A DNA stretch of 64,000 nucleotides from Cricetomys ansorgei (GCA_026225945.1 JAMJFZ010000881.1:1518501-1582500); one strand, 5' to 3'. Shown: positions 1 to 11,091, numbered from the stretch's first letter. Notes: a model not told the origin generated them from the sequence alone. Made by a program: numbers and translations.

Positions 1-386
1 GCCCAGTTACACCCTACATAACATTTACATGCCGTGTTTAGTCTCAGTCACCCTACGGGTTAATCATCAGTTGGCGGCTGTAAATGAATAGAGTTACAAG
101 CAAGTTTTACAGCTACTTTGGTTGCGGATTCCTGTATCATTTGTATGTTTAGAAAAACAGACACAGTTATTGAATGCAGCGATAGTAAAAACTGATGTAA
201 AGACCCAGCTTTGAAAGAAATTTTAGTAGAAGTGAGCTATTAACTGTGTAATTTAGGGATTTTTTTGATCCTCATGATGTGTGCGGTATCAAAATCTAGA
301 TATGGGCCAGTTTTTACCACTCTAGAAAGTTTGCTGGGTACCCACCAATTCCCTCTCCTAAGGTCTAGCACTACCCTGATTTCATC
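1..386. other. unique sequence, nothing recognised
   Basis: AT-rich single-copy-looking DNA with no repeat, splice-bounded frame or RNA gene that I can identify. It runs up to the TG/TA microsatellite. Confidence 0.5.
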
Positions 387-411
387 TGTGTGTGTGTTTG
401 TGTGTGTGTGT

Positions 412-466
<55 letters not shown>

Positions 467-528
467 TTTATATGTATTTATATAATATTTATTTTTATTT
501 ATTTTATTTATTTTATATATATATTTCA
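387..528. repeat. (TG)n-(TA)n compound microsatellite with AT-rich flank
   Basis: About 24 bases of TG repeat lead into an uninterrupted AT dinucleotide run at about 414-463, followed by a T/A-only stretch (TTTA- and TATA-like) to about 528. The short frames across it encode only Tyr/Ile runs and are not genes. The alternating AT tract can form a cruciform and is probably length-variable. Confidence 0.95.
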
Positions 529-1605
529 GGTTAGACATCCAGGCTTCATACTATAATATGATTGATTTTGTAATGTCACACACAGATCTATACATTGCTC
601 CTTCTTTTATGAAGGCATTGATGTTCACCTTCATTCATGTTGCTAGGTGTAGGAGCCTGAAAAGTTCTGTTGATTTTCTTTCAAGAAATAAGTCATTTCT
701 CGGCTGCAAACACTGTGGTTAGCGCACAGCTTCAGGAAGTCAGCGGCTCAAGTTCCGCCTCAGTCTTCCCCTCTGCCTCATTGTAATTAAGCAGCATTAC
801 CCATGCGTGGCACGTCAAGTTAAAGCCAGGTGAGCTCATGAAGTTTGTCAGGAGGCCGGAACCGTGACTGAGCAAAGCTTTGGTGTAACACACAACCAGA
901 ACATTCTCAGACAGAGTCAGGGCTGCCTTACGGCCATCTTTGCTCTGAGTTGGGCTGGCAGTGTCTTCAGACTGAAGGCAGCCCGTCCAGGACCGGAAAA
1001 CTTTCCGTTTCTCCAGGTGCTGGTTTGTTTTAGTGCGTTTTGTGCCTACAAAGTGTATACATAAGTGTATACAGAAAAGTCGTATAGCAGAATAATGGAG
1101 TTTAAAAAGGCCCAGATCAAGGCGGTGGCACCCAGTGAGCCTCTTCCCTATGTCCCTAAATGAAAGGGTGAGCATGTGTATTTGAATGCACCTCGCAAGC
1201 CCTCTGACTTAGGGAGACTTCTACCCACCCACCTCCTGTGAGGCTGGTCTCCCAAACCCTGCATTGAAAACTGCTTTTTCTAATGCAGAAATTTGGGGGA
1301 TCACAAGGATTACACGTGTACACCCCTTCTCCCACAGCATGCACTTCCAAGCAGCTCCAAACCAGGACTGTGTTTTCCATCTCTTGAAGTTGGTATCATT
1401 TCATTCTTCTGTGGGGTGTATTCTGAAATCTTTAGTCTGTGTTTTTCTTTGCTGCTGACTTACATTTCCTTGTTAGTTTGTGAGAATTTTTATGCAATGC
1501 GCACACAAGTCCTTCTCAGATACATCGACTGTGAATCTTATGTCTCAGAAGGGCTTTCTCCTTTTCCTTAGCACTGTCTTTACTGAGTTTTTTTAATTAA
1601 TAGAA
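529..1605. other. unique sequence, no gene supported
   Basis: No repeat family recognised. A 147-residue minus-strand frame crosses 732-1175, but it has no recognisable domain, signal peptide or splice context, and overlaps an equally open plus frame at 864-1064. I read it as chance. Confidence 0.5.
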
Positions 1606-1609
1606 ATTT

Positions 1610-2480
1610 CATCATTGCTTTCTTTTATGAGTATTGCTCCTGATGTCCTGTTTAGATACGTTTTTGCAAGCCCACGTTGGGAAGAAGGTCTTGTATTTTT
1701 TCCCTAAAAGAAGCTTTTCCATTTTAGTCTAAACTTTAATGCTCATAACCTATTTCTCATTGATATTTGCTTACCAAATGTGAAGGCATGCTACCTCAAT
1801 ATATTTTATTATACATTCATGGATTCACTTAAGCAACAAACTTCGTTGGAATATTTTGTTTTCCTTGATAGTCTCAGTGGCTTGGTTCTGCGAGCGCCTT
1901 GGACTGTTCACAGACCTCTGGACCTCGACAAACTGGTTGCCGCAGCAGCTTTGCAAGAAGTCAGAGTGTTAGACAGTTTTATGCTGGAGATATTTTCTTC
2001 AAAAATACTGTTCTAGGTCATTTGAGTTTCTATATGGAGCTTAGAAATTAGTTTGTCATTCTCAATAAAGAAATGGATTTTCATTAGAATTATACATAAA
2101 GCATGAACTAAATTGGGAGTAGGGAACAATTTATATGGTATCTTACAATTCATGAGCTTATACATCTCTCCATTTATTCAGGTTTTTAATTTCTCTGCAT
2201 GGCGCTTTGTAATTTGGAATATGAAATGCCTGCCTTCTATTCCACTGGCTTTATTCCGTAACACTACTTACGCTACTTTTGCAAATGCTGTTTCTTAAAT
2301 ATTGTTTCTGAGTTTATGTCTACGTATATGGAAACTGCTGGAATGTTGCCTGGCCAAATTTACTTGTCATTTGTGTTTGCCCCGTTGCTGGTTTCTGATG
2401 GTTTTACAACTGAAATGGTCTCATGTTGTTTGTATCATGTATAAGGAGAGTTGACTACTATGTATCACTACATGAAGATT
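1610..2480 (-). mobile_element. ancient L1 fragment, ORF2 3' part, antisense
   Basis: Read on the minus strand, this T-rich stretch follows the order of the C-terminal part of L1 ORF2. Recognisable blocks are the segment around 1630-1780 (the usual 'mammalian L1 antisense' order around the 'reverse ... ttagtc...aacttt' block) and 2010-2230 (including the 'ccatttattcagg' block at 2170). It is heavily diverged with no surviving frame, so an old insertion. The piece at 4070-4425 carries the next, more 5' part of ORF2 in the same orientation and is probably the same element, later split. Confidence 0.6.
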
Positions 2481-3233
2481 TAAGTGGGAATTCCTGTTTG
2501 TCTGTAATATTCCACTATCAGATATATCATGGGGGAATAAACTGAAGTCTTTCAAGAACTTCTTACCAAATAGCAGAATTTCTAATTCTCAGAGAACTTT
2601 TTCAACTCTTAAAATGTGAGGCCTTAAATTTTGTTTGCCCTATTTCCATTATTTATAATACCTTTTGTGAAATTTAACAGTGATATAATGGTATTAGTGA
2701 CCTTGAAGCACATGATTCTATGCTTTGTAATTTCTCCACAGAATGATGCTGTCTTTGAGGCTTCTAGTTCTAGGCTGTTTTCATCACACATAGAAATCCT
2801 GCGACTCTGGAGGTTAGGACCAAAGCCAGGAGCCAGGGTAAAATGTAAACAAGAAGTGGCTAGATGTTTTCTTGCTCTGAAATAAGTCAGAAAGCGCCCA
2901 GCCCTCAACAGCATTCAGTGAGGTTTGACTTGTTTGTTCATTAACGTAATGGATTAAGGAGGTATGGTAACATAGCAGCCAAATTCATGCACAATTCTTC
3001 CCAATGATTGCATAGTCATATTTGTTGAGATATGTCCTACTATATTGCCTAGACTGTCCTATTTTCTGACCCTGAAACGTCTTAGCAAATTAATTCTTAC
3101 ATGCCACCTTAGAAACTCGTACCCTGACACTCTCATCACCAGATTTCCTCAGTCAAACTGGTCTTAACACTTCTTACTTGAGGGGATGACCTCTAGTTTC
3201 TCTTATAGGGTTACCTTACACCTTACCTTTCAA
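2481..3233. other. unique sequence inside a split L1
   Basis: No repeat recognised. It separates the two halves of the ancient L1, so it is either inserted or unaligned L1 sequence. Overlapping frames at 2624-2914 (minus) and 2631-2885 (plus) mask each other and show no known domain. Confidence 0.4.
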
Positions 3234-3443
3234 AAATATATTTTATATGTACAGGTGTTTTGCCTGTGTGTATGTCTGAACATCATTTGCAAGTCTGGTG
3301 CCCTTGGAGGCCAGAACAAGGTATCAGGTCCCCTCAAATAGAGTTAGAAAATGGTTGTGAGCTGCCATGAGGGTATTTGGAATCCAGTCTGGTTCTTTTG
3401 GAACAGAAGCAAGTTCTCTTATCCGTTAAACCATCCAGTCCCT
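3234..3443 (-). mobile_element. B3 SINE (B2 family)
   Basis: On the minus strand this reads as a near full-length B3: the tRNA-like head (GACTGGATGG at the right edge) and its box-like region, then the 'ctggcctccaagggcacc' core, the 'caggcaaaacacc' block and a short A/T tail at the left edge. Diverged from the consensus, so not recent. Confidence 0.85.
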
Positions 3444-3531
3444 AGCACCCTGTGTTACATGATGGCAATGGATTTTATCTTTTTCATTTTCCTAACCTTT
3501 CTTTCTCTATACATCATTTTCCCTTTTTAAG

Positions 3532-3533
3532 TT

Positions 3534-3613
<80 letters not shown>

Positions 3614-3758
3614 TTCTTTCTTTTTCTTCCTTCCTTCCTTCCTTCCTTCCTTCCTTCCTTCCTTCCTTCCTTCCTTCCTTCCTTCTTTCTTTCTTTCTTT
3701 CTCCCTTTCTCCCTTCCTTCCTTCCTTCCTCTCCTGCTCTCCTTCTTTCTTTCTTTCC
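3532..3758. repeat. (TTTC)n/(CCTT)n polypyrimidine tract
   Basis: About 225 bases of almost pure pyrimidine on the plus strand: TTTC repeats to about 3613, a short mixed part, CCTT repeats at about 3628-3684, then mixed TTTC/CCTT/CTCC. The frames on both strands are low-complexity (Phe/Leu/Ser or Lys/Glu/Arg) artefacts. Such mirror-symmetric tracts can form triplex (H-) DNA. Confidence 0.97.
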
Positions 3759-3759
3759 A

Positions 3760-3906
3760 CTCCTGAACATGAGACCTTCCCTAAAGTGTGGTTGATATAC
3801 CCAATGTCATTTCCATCACAGAGCATAGATTTCCCTTTCCCAGAAGATATCTCCTGTAAATAGCTTTTGGGTTAGAAGTGGAACCTTATGTTCACTCCCC
3901 TTTCTT
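3760..3906 (-). mobile_element. rodent L1 fragment, antisense
   Basis: The blocks 'cctaaagtgtggttgatat' (3779) and 'aaatagctt..gggttag' (3858) occur in order in the rodent L1 antisense consensus I know, with the usual 'ccctttcttcag' ending. It sits directly beside the pyrimidine tract, which may have grown from T/C-rich L1 sequence. A related fragment is at 53136-53385. Confidence 0.65.
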
Positions 3907-4069
3907 CAGAAATAAAAGTATATTTCATTTCCCAGTAGAAGCTCACCTGACAGTACTTAGTCAAAGGTATCATTGAAGACTGGTTCTATAAGATCGGGAG
4001 CTCTCTGGGTGGCACCACTGGCTCACTTTCTTACAGATGTATCCTTTCTAAGCGTATTCACCATGTAAG

Positions 4070-4425
4070 TTGTTAGACTTGCCAAGTGATTTCCCCTTCT
4101 TTTTGTTAAAACTGTTTCATTACAGTGACTGATTTTCATATGTATAACCAACTTTCATTCCTGATAAGAAGTCTACTTGTTCTTGATAGATATTCCTTGC
4201 TGTATTTTACTGGGTTTGGTTGCAGTACTTTATCGAAAATAATTGTGCTAATATTTCTAGGAGATATAGCTATTTTTCACCCTTGCAAAGTTTCTATGTG
4301 ATGTTGGTATCAAAGTAGTACTGACCTTATAAAGTTAGTTCATAAATGTTCATCCCTCCTCTATTTTTTCAGAACAATTTATTAAAAATTGGATTATTTT
4401 AGATGTTTAGTGGAATCTAATAATG
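4070..4425 (-). mobile_element. ancient L1 ORF2 fragment, antisense
   Basis: Antisense ORF2 order is clear: 'gattttcatatgt', 'ttcattcctgataag', 'tactgggtttggttgcagtac', 'gatgttggtatcaaagtag' and 'ctcctctattttttcagaac' appear in the expected sequence. It is the part of ORF2 immediately 5' of what is present at 1610-2480, in the same orientation. No open frame remains. Confidence 0.75.
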
Positions 4426-6590
4426 AAGGTATGTGTGTGTAGACATTTTGGGCAAAGTTAAAAATATAGATTTCTGTCTCTTTATCTAATACAAGTTTAC
4501 AGAAAAATTCTAAAGACGAAGCTAGGAGCAGAGTGAAAATAGTTTATTTGCAGATAACTCAGAAATTGTATCTAGGAGATAAGAGTTTCTAACTGCTAAG
4601 CTATACTGGGGTTCAGTTCTATGTGATTTAAGAAGACAGAATGAAAACGTACTCAAAGCTCAAGCTCACTGAATGCATAAGGATATTGCCATGCTCTTGT
4701 GATTCTTGGAAGTCGGAGAATGATGGGAGAGAAATGGCATATCATCACAACTCTGTGTTATAGGGAAGTCAGAGTTGAGGGGGGATACAAGGGAACAGAG
4801 CACGGTGCAGACAGCTGTCAGGTGAATGTGAACCTTCTGTGTACTTTTGATTTCTGTTCTTTCCTTCCAGTGTGACCTGGACCAAGGCACTTAAACCCTC
4901 CAAATTCCACCTTTCTCTTTTTAACCTATTGAGCCTACCTCTTAGATGTGTGTTTGTGCTACTCCAAAAGAAGGAAGAGTTTCTAGGGGCCATGTTTGAC
5001 TTGGGGAACACTATATTAACACTATATTTCTCCTCTCTGCATGTTGCTCTATATCATTTCAGTAGTTTGAGAGGAGGCCAGATAAGAGGAAACTCTACTG
5101 GAGCCAGGCTGATGTGTAGACTGCTCTGAGATTCCATTAAAATGATCTCACAGTCCAGGGACATTCAGAGCATTTGCAGAATATGCTGAATGGAGCCTTG
5201 TGCAGATTCCTACAAAGGCAACTCTAGTGCAGACCTTGAAATGTCCATGCTTCGTGGTGAATTTCTACTTTACTTTGAGAAAGAGTTGTGGTCTGCTATC
5301 ACACATTGTTAGAGACTAAAAGCTGTAGTGCATGTCTCCTACTGACCATGCAATCTAGGTTATCCTATTTTGAACTGGTTGCTGTATGGTCCCACAAGTA
5401 ATAAAGCGGAGCTTACACAACTGAACTTCATAGACAAAGGGTAGTGGGCCATGAGTAGGATTGGTTTTACCCACAAAAATAGTGGAGAGATCACCACATA
5501 TCCACAGTTCCCACTGCAGTTACTCTTCCTTCCTTCTCAATTAAGTAAGACCTTATGTATATAACTTAAAATACATTCATGTCCAAATTGATACATTGCA
5601 CATAATCTTTGTGGTGTAGGAGTAGATTTTAGTTGCTTTGGATTTTATAATCTCTGAAACAGTAGTTGCAGGTTTGGAAAGCAAATGTAGCTAAAGTACC
5701 TCATGTTAGATACCCTTTAATAAAATATTCTCACTTAAACCCACAAAGTCTAAATGGGTTTTGTAGACTGAAGAGTCTCAACATAATCCTCACTTGTGAA
5801 ATTAAATGAAATTTCAAGTGTGCATTTTTTACACTTCAGAATTTGTACCATGAAGCAATGGGGGTGAGAAAATGACAGAAAGGGTATGTTACTCAAACTG
5901 ACTGTCAGGCATTTTATGGATCACGACAGCAATGAATTAAATAAAAAACTTACGTGGGGAACGTTATTTATTACAGAGTTGGGGATGGGGTTGTGATGAT
6001 GAATAGTTTTCATCACAGAATACCTTCTTGTGACTCTGAAGTGGTAGATTCACTATGAACTGAGAATAAGTCCCAAAACCATCTGGAAAAGTTTGAAAAA
6101 TATCTTTCTTGTCCTCAGAGATATAAAGAACGGGGCAATAATTCATTACCCTAACAAATGTCTTTCCCTCTGTCTGTAGGTAAGATTACCTTTCATCCAG
6201 ATTTCCTTTCCATTTCCTATATTTTTAATAGAAAGTCATTTTTTAAAGTGGAATAAAATTGGGTATTTTTGGAGGACTTTCTTCATGAACAAGCAGCAAT
6301 GTTTGTAAGTGAAGTATCATCTTGATGAATTCAGCTACCTGTTTCAAGGGTTCCCAACCGTTTCAAGGTACCCAGGATGATTGTCACACAGAAACTAAAC
6401 ATTTTATTCCGAAAGAGAATCCCCTGGTGATATGATTACTGGTTACACTTATCCCTTTATCCTTTGAAAAAGGTTAGGAATAGATGAAGCAAATTTGGGA
6501 TTCTTCTATTGTTATAAAGTGATTATTAGTAACTTTTTATTTTACTTTTGGATATCTTTTGTTCAAAATTAGGAAAAAGAAGCATTATGT
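4426..6590. other. unique sequence, no gene supported
   Basis: Mixed-composition DNA with no repeat family recognised and only short, unsupported frames (longest about 85 codons, 4872-5129). A pyrimidine run ending in TAG at about 6180 is immediately followed by GTAAG, so acceptor- and donor-like signals abut with no exon between them. Confidence 0.45.
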
Positions 6591-6591
6591 T

Positions 6592-6895
6592 TTGAATGTG
6601 TACAGTCTATCAAATACACTTGTACTCGAACACGTTCCTGAGTGGGTCTATTTTGAGGGGTATGGAGACTTTAGGAGGTAGGGCCTCATGGGTTTCTGAT
6701 GATTGGACCCGGCAGGTGATAATTCTTCCCTGGTTCAAACCTGAGTACTCTGTACTTCATGATCCATTAAGAGGTGAACACGGTGCCATGTGTTCCCACT
6801 ACCACTGACAAGGGCTACTCTTCCATCATGATCTTTCCCAGACTAAATGGGTTGGGATTTCCTGACACACTGATCCATAAAACATCCTCAAATCT
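6592..6895 (+). mobile_element. MaLR-like LTR fragment
   Basis: The internal block 'ctttaggaggtagggcctc' at about 6670 and the downstream 'catgat...' and 'ccataaaacatcctc' blocks match the order of the common rodent TGTTATGGTTTG-type LTR that is also present at 39507-39835. Termini are eroded. Family name not assigned. Confidence 0.5.
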
Positions 6896-6950
6896 CTCCT
6901 CTCTCTCCCTCTGTCTCTCTCTCCCTCTCTCCCATTCCCTCTCTATGCAG
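6891..6950. repeat. CT-rich low-complexity tract
   Basis: About 60 bases of CTCT/CCCT pyrimidine sequence between an LTR-like fragment and a B4 SINE. Confidence 0.85.
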
Positions 6951-6990
6951 ATGCTTATACAGAGTGTTTTCCTGTATCATTCACAACTTT

Positions 6991-7113
6991 ATTTTTTGGT
7001 GACAGGGTCTCACTCAATCTGAAGGGTGCATATTGGCCAGACACCTGTCCATCAAATCCCAGAGACCCCTGCCAGTGGAGTTTTGGGAATGCACCACTAC
7101 ACTCAGCTTTTCT
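6991..7113 (-). mobile_element. B4 SINE, B1-like half (left piece of a split element)
   Basis: On the minus strand this is the B1-like 3' half of a B4 SINE: 'ggtgacagggtctcac' at the left edge, an internal 'ggccag' block and 'tgcaccactacactcagctt' at the right. The matching ID/tRNA-like 5' half lies at 7335-7426 beyond a B3 insertion. Confidence 0.75.
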
Positions 7114-7121
7114 TCTTTCTG

Positions 7122-7334
7122 AAATTAGTTTTATTTTATGTGTATGAGTGTCTTGCCTGCATGTGTGTAAGTGCACCACATGCGTGCAGTGCCCTCAGAG
7201 GTTGTAAGAGGGCGACAGATTCCCTGGAACTGAAATTAGAAGTGGTATTGCACCTCCAGGGGGGTCATGGGAACAATCCCTACCTCCTTTCAGAGCAGCA
7301 AGTTCTCGTGTCCTCTGAACTGGCTTCCAGCCCC
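7122..7334 (-). mobile_element. B3 SINE inserted into the B4
   Basis: Nearly full-length B3 in antisense: 'ttttattttatgtgtatgag' tail side, 'tgcctgcatgtgtg', 'gccctcagaggttgtaagag', 'ccctggaactgaaattag', and the head ending 'ggcttccagcccc'. It separates two parts of one B4, so it inserted later. Confidence 0.85.
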
Positions 7335-7426
7335 ATGTGTCCTTTTACATAAGTTCTGGGAAACCAGACAGATGTTCTCATGCTTGCGTGAGAAGCGCTT
7401 GGCTAAGTGAGCACTCTCCCCACCCT
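7335..7426 (-). mobile_element. B4 SINE, ID-like half (right piece of a split element)
   Basis: Contains 'ttttacataagttctggga' followed by 'tctcatgcttgcgtgagaag' and 'ctctccccaccc', the antisense of the tRNA-like 5' half of B4. It continues the element that stops at 7113. Confidence 0.75.
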
Positions 7427-8343
7427 CAGAAAGTCTTTAAATGGGAAAAGTGATGGGTAATGGAATAGGAGGAGGAGGCTTTCCTTGATATTTATTTACA
7501 TAATGCTTTTGATTTTTTTAAGACGAGAAAATGAAGTAAACCTCAGGAATTTTGTAGTGTTGAGATAGATCAAACAGTAGTAAACCTGTTCCTTCCCTTT
7601 GTCCTCCCCCAGTGGTTGAGAACACTGTGGAGAGCTCTCTGTGCACGGAGCAACTGTGTGCAGTGTTGCTTCTGGGTCACACAATCTGCTTCTGCCACCG
7701 TTAGCCACAGTCAGTGAGATTTCACTGTGAAAATGCAGGCAATAAAGAGAAAGAATAACTTTGCTTACAATGTTCAGGTAAATACCTCTGCTTCTATTTT
7801 GTTCTCTTTCCTACATGTGTGTAGATTGCTGCTACGTGGAAGCCGAGACACTTCTAACGTTATTATTATGTATGTGTTGATGCACACACGGAGCTCTTTG
7901 ATAGGGCAAGATGCAGTGGCTCCCCTGAAGCTGTAATCTTGAACTGTCTTGGGCTTTCCTGTATTTTTTTTTTCCGTGTTGAACAGAGTCTTTTGGGGGA
8001 AGAAGCATAACAAACACAGAGTCAAGAAACGTCCAGATATCATTCCTTTGTAAGTTCATAGAATAGAAGTATTTCATTTAAAAAAGTGCTTCCAGGCTAA
8101 GAATACATGCCAAGTTTAGTGCAGGCTCACATATTTTATGGCTGATTTATAAACCTCTCAGAAAGGATGGAAATGGTGACACATTAATAACTCTAGCAGA
8201 ACGAGTTCTGCATACTTCAAGAAAAAAATACAGAAAAGAAACAGTAGAAAATAAATGTAAAAGGAAGGCAGTTCCTTCTGAGACAGAAGGTGGTATTTAA
8301 CGATCTACACGGAGACCCAATTTCTGTCTTCCACGAGAAACAA
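7427..8343. other. unique sequence, no gene supported
   Basis: No repeat recognised. A possible 39-base segment bounded by AG at 7738 and GTAAAT at 7779 has a poor polypyrimidine tract and is not accepted as an exon. Confidence 0.45.
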
Positions 8344-8476
8344 GGGCTGGAGGTGGGAGGATCAGCAGTGAAGACAGCTTACTGCTTTTGCAGAGAACCT
8401 GGTTCGAGCCCCAACATCTGACCGCACAGCTCACAACTCTACCTCCAGTTCCAAGAGATCTCTTGCCTTAGAGTGC
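8344..8476 (+). mobile_element. B3/B2 SINE, 5' part
   Basis: Starts 'gggctggaggtgggaggatc', continues through 'cagagaacctggttcgagcc' (the B-box-like region) and 'cagctcacaactctacctcc' to about 'gagatctcttgcctta', then stops. It is a truncated B2-superfamily SINE lacking the 3' tail. Confidence 0.8.
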
Positions 8477-9989
8477 ATTAGCGTGATCAAATATATGAGT
8501 TTTTTCAGTGATAGGAAACAAGTTTTATTCAAGACGTCACTACTTAAGTTTCAATTCTGTAAGTCTCGTTTTATAAAGTGGAAGTAAAATGCTCAAATAT
8601 AAACGACATTCAGTGTGTATTTGTGTATTTGCTACCAGTAAAGTAGCTAATGTATATAAAATCAGAATACTCAAATTATTCCTATCTGTATAGAAAATAA
8701 TAAAATAATAATAATAATAATAATCACACAACTTAGCAGAAGTCACTATTTAAGATTTGTATTTAAACTCCTAATATGTGATACCAATGATTATAAGTAT
8801 TTTGCTTTGAATAAGTGGATTGTTAAGTGTTAATAAGTTGATATTCTTTGTACAAAAACTAAAATTTGCAAGCACAGTAGAGGAAATATTAAATGCACTA
8901 CGGTGTACGGGCACACGGGATATTTCATGAATTTAAAGAATGATTCTTCAAAGGGAATAACGAACTGATGATCTGCTGCGAAAACAAAAAACCCTGAGAA
9001 TTGATTAATACAGCCACAGATATAGCAGTGCATAAAATCTTGAAGCTGATATAAAATGTTAAAATGTCTCCTGAGTTGTCACGTGCATATTCACAATGTA
9101 AAATCTAGAGTCTTGTGTCTCCACTGCCACTTTGAGACTGCATCGCAAGAGATCAATGTCAGCCCCTCTGCGGAGACGATCCTTGCATCCATGTGCAAGA
9201 GCTACTGCCAGCTGCTTTTCCTGAAGAGGCAGGAATTACTTGCCCTCTTTCATATGACCTTCAGCTGGAGATCTTTCTGGAGTCCCACAGAAAGCAGCTC
9301 TGTGGCCTTCCACAGTTGGGAAGCAGGGGAACCTCTATAGAAACTCCCCTGTGCAGACACCTCTGAGGATGGTGAGCAGATTCCCCTCACTGGGAGCTAA
9401 CCTCGCCAAGTGCTGCTCTGTGCAGTAGGACTTTCTGGCTTCAACATTGGTGAAGCAAGGATGAGGGACAGTTGGCTGACCAGATGAGGGTCACCATCAG
9501 GAGGGGTTCATGTGGCCACCTTAAGTCGTGTTTCACTGGGCTATGCAGCGGAGTGACTCCAGTAAGAAAAAAACTAAAACCCAAGGAGCGAGCAGCTGAG
9601 AAATGAGTAACAACTGATCCCACTGAATGATCAATTACCCAGGCCAAGGAAACCGCTGGAGGGAGAGTCATCAATTCTCTTTCTCAGGATCAGGGAAAGA
9701 AAGTGCATGTGGATGAAAATACTGTAACTTTGGTTTGAGAAACTGTGTTATGTGAAGGATAACTATGAACCGTGGGGCTATGAGACAGGGGTTTTAGAAG
9801 ATAGTATAAGCTTAGTGCCTATTTGTCTAGCCCGAGAAGCTATGTAAAACCATGGCCACAGATTTCCTCACAAAGCCTCAATTAAAAAACTACCAGAGTG
9901 TCTTGACCTTCAGACAGTGGAGTGTTTTAAGTGACAGACAGTTAGGAGATTAATCACAGGGCATCAAGCAGTCTGGTAAAGATGTTAAA
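8477..9989. other. unique sequence with a short (TAA)n
   Basis: A short TAA trinucleotide repeat lies at 8698-8724. The part 9100-9700 is richer in G and C and carries a 94-codon plus frame (9056-9340) without recognisable domains or splice context. Origin unknown. Confidence 0.45.
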
Positions 9990-10285
9990 GGGTTCTGTAG
10001 CTAGATAGCTCAGCCCTTCAAAGGCCTGCCTTACAAGTGTGCAAAGCTAAGTTTGTATTCTCAGAACACAGGCAAAATGAGGCAAGGCAGGCATCGGCTA
10101 TGCTGATGCCAGGTTGGGGTGGAGCTCACACTCGGGTGGGGGTACAGATAGATGAACCCCTGGAACTTTCTGTCTAGCTAGTCTAAATAAATAGGTGAAC
10201 TCCAGGTTCAGTGAGACTGTCTCAAAGACCATGTGAGTGGGGACTAATGAAGATTTTCAACTGACTTCTGGTCTCTGCACGTACA
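9990..10285 (+). mobile_element. B4 SINE
   Basis: Shows the B4 order on the plus strand: tRNA-like head ('gctagatagctcagccctt'), 'aagtttgtattctcagaaca', B1-like part with 'ctaaataaataggtgaactc' and 'gagactgtctcaaag', then the usual B4 3' 'ctggtctctgcacgtacac' segment that leads into a CA tail. The tail continues as the compound satellite to 10577. Confidence 0.75.
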
Positions 10286-10445
10286 CTCAGGCAGGCACAC
10301 AGTCACATGGTACACACACACACACACACACACACAGACACACAGAGGCACACATACATGCACACACACACACACAGGCAGGCAGGCAGGCACACAGTCA
10401 CATGGTAACACACACACACACAAAGGCACACATACATGCACACAT

Positions 10446-10490
<45 letters not shown>

Positions 10491-10521
10491 CACCTAAGCA
10501 GGGAGGCACACAGTCACATGC

Positions 10522-10565
<44 letters not shown>

Positions 10566-10577
10566 CACCCATATGCA
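10286..10577. repeat. compound (CA)n satellite with three copies of a longer unit
   Basis: CA runs alternate with a unit 'ggcacacagtcacatg' at 10294, 10389 and 10505 (spacings 95 and 116 bases). A second shared unit, 'aggcacacatacatgcacac', occurs twice. The B4 3' end directly upstream suggests the array grew from that SINE's CA tail. Frames across it (poly-His/Thr or poly-Cys/Val) are not genes. Confidence 0.93.
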
Positions 10578-10927
10578 CAGGTGCACAAACACATAAACAT
10601 ATTCATAAGAACCCTATTCCCAATTCCAAAGAGTTAAATTTGAGTGAACACAGAAAATTGCAGCTGTATCTGGAGATCTTTGTCTTTCTTTGTGGTTAAG
10701 TCTTTGAGGCTGCAAATAACTCATTTCCCCAGTTTTCCACACAAGTACACCAAAGAAAGGTCTGCATCTTCAGAGACTTAGCTCTGTAACTAAAGCATGT
10801 GCCTCATAACAGACTGTATCTGTGGGCTTCCCCAGAGACTCATGGGAAGAAGTACCTAGAGACTGCAGTATGATCAACTGTGCTTTGTAGGAGAAAGATG
10901 GCCACACTATCACCTAAATAGTCCATT

Positions 10928-11091
10928 CACTTGATAAACATTTTTTTTTAAGTCAGGTTTTCTCTGTTGACCTGGAACTCACTCTGTAGACCAGACTGGC
11001 CTTGAACTCACAGAGATCCACCTGCCTCTGCCTCCCACGTGCTGGGATTAAAGGCGTGCACCACCACCACTGCGGACACTCGATAAACTTT
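10928..11091 (-). mobile_element. B1 SINE with target-site duplications
   Basis: The B1 body (about 10944-11076) is antisense and ends with 'gctgggattaaaggcgtgca'. It is shorter than a standard B1 because about 20-30 bases are missing after 'tttctctgt'. The flanks repeat: 'cacttgataaaca' at 10928 and 'cactcgataaac' at 11077, a target-site duplication with one mismatch. Confidence 0.92.

Noticed and set aside
732..1175. 147-codon minus-strand frame
   Set aside because: No domain, signal or splice context, and a plus frame overlaps it. Frames of this size are expected by chance in 64 kb.
3452..3826. Overlapping frames of about 90-104 codons across the TTTC tract
   Set aside because: Pure low-complexity translation of a microsatellite.
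7739..7777. 39-base possible microexon ending at GTAAAT
   Set aside because: The acceptor lacks a polypyrimidine tract.
10237..10699. CRISPR-like regularly spaced repeats
   Set aside because: The spacers are CA runs, not unique, and the host is a rodent genome; it is a compound satellite.
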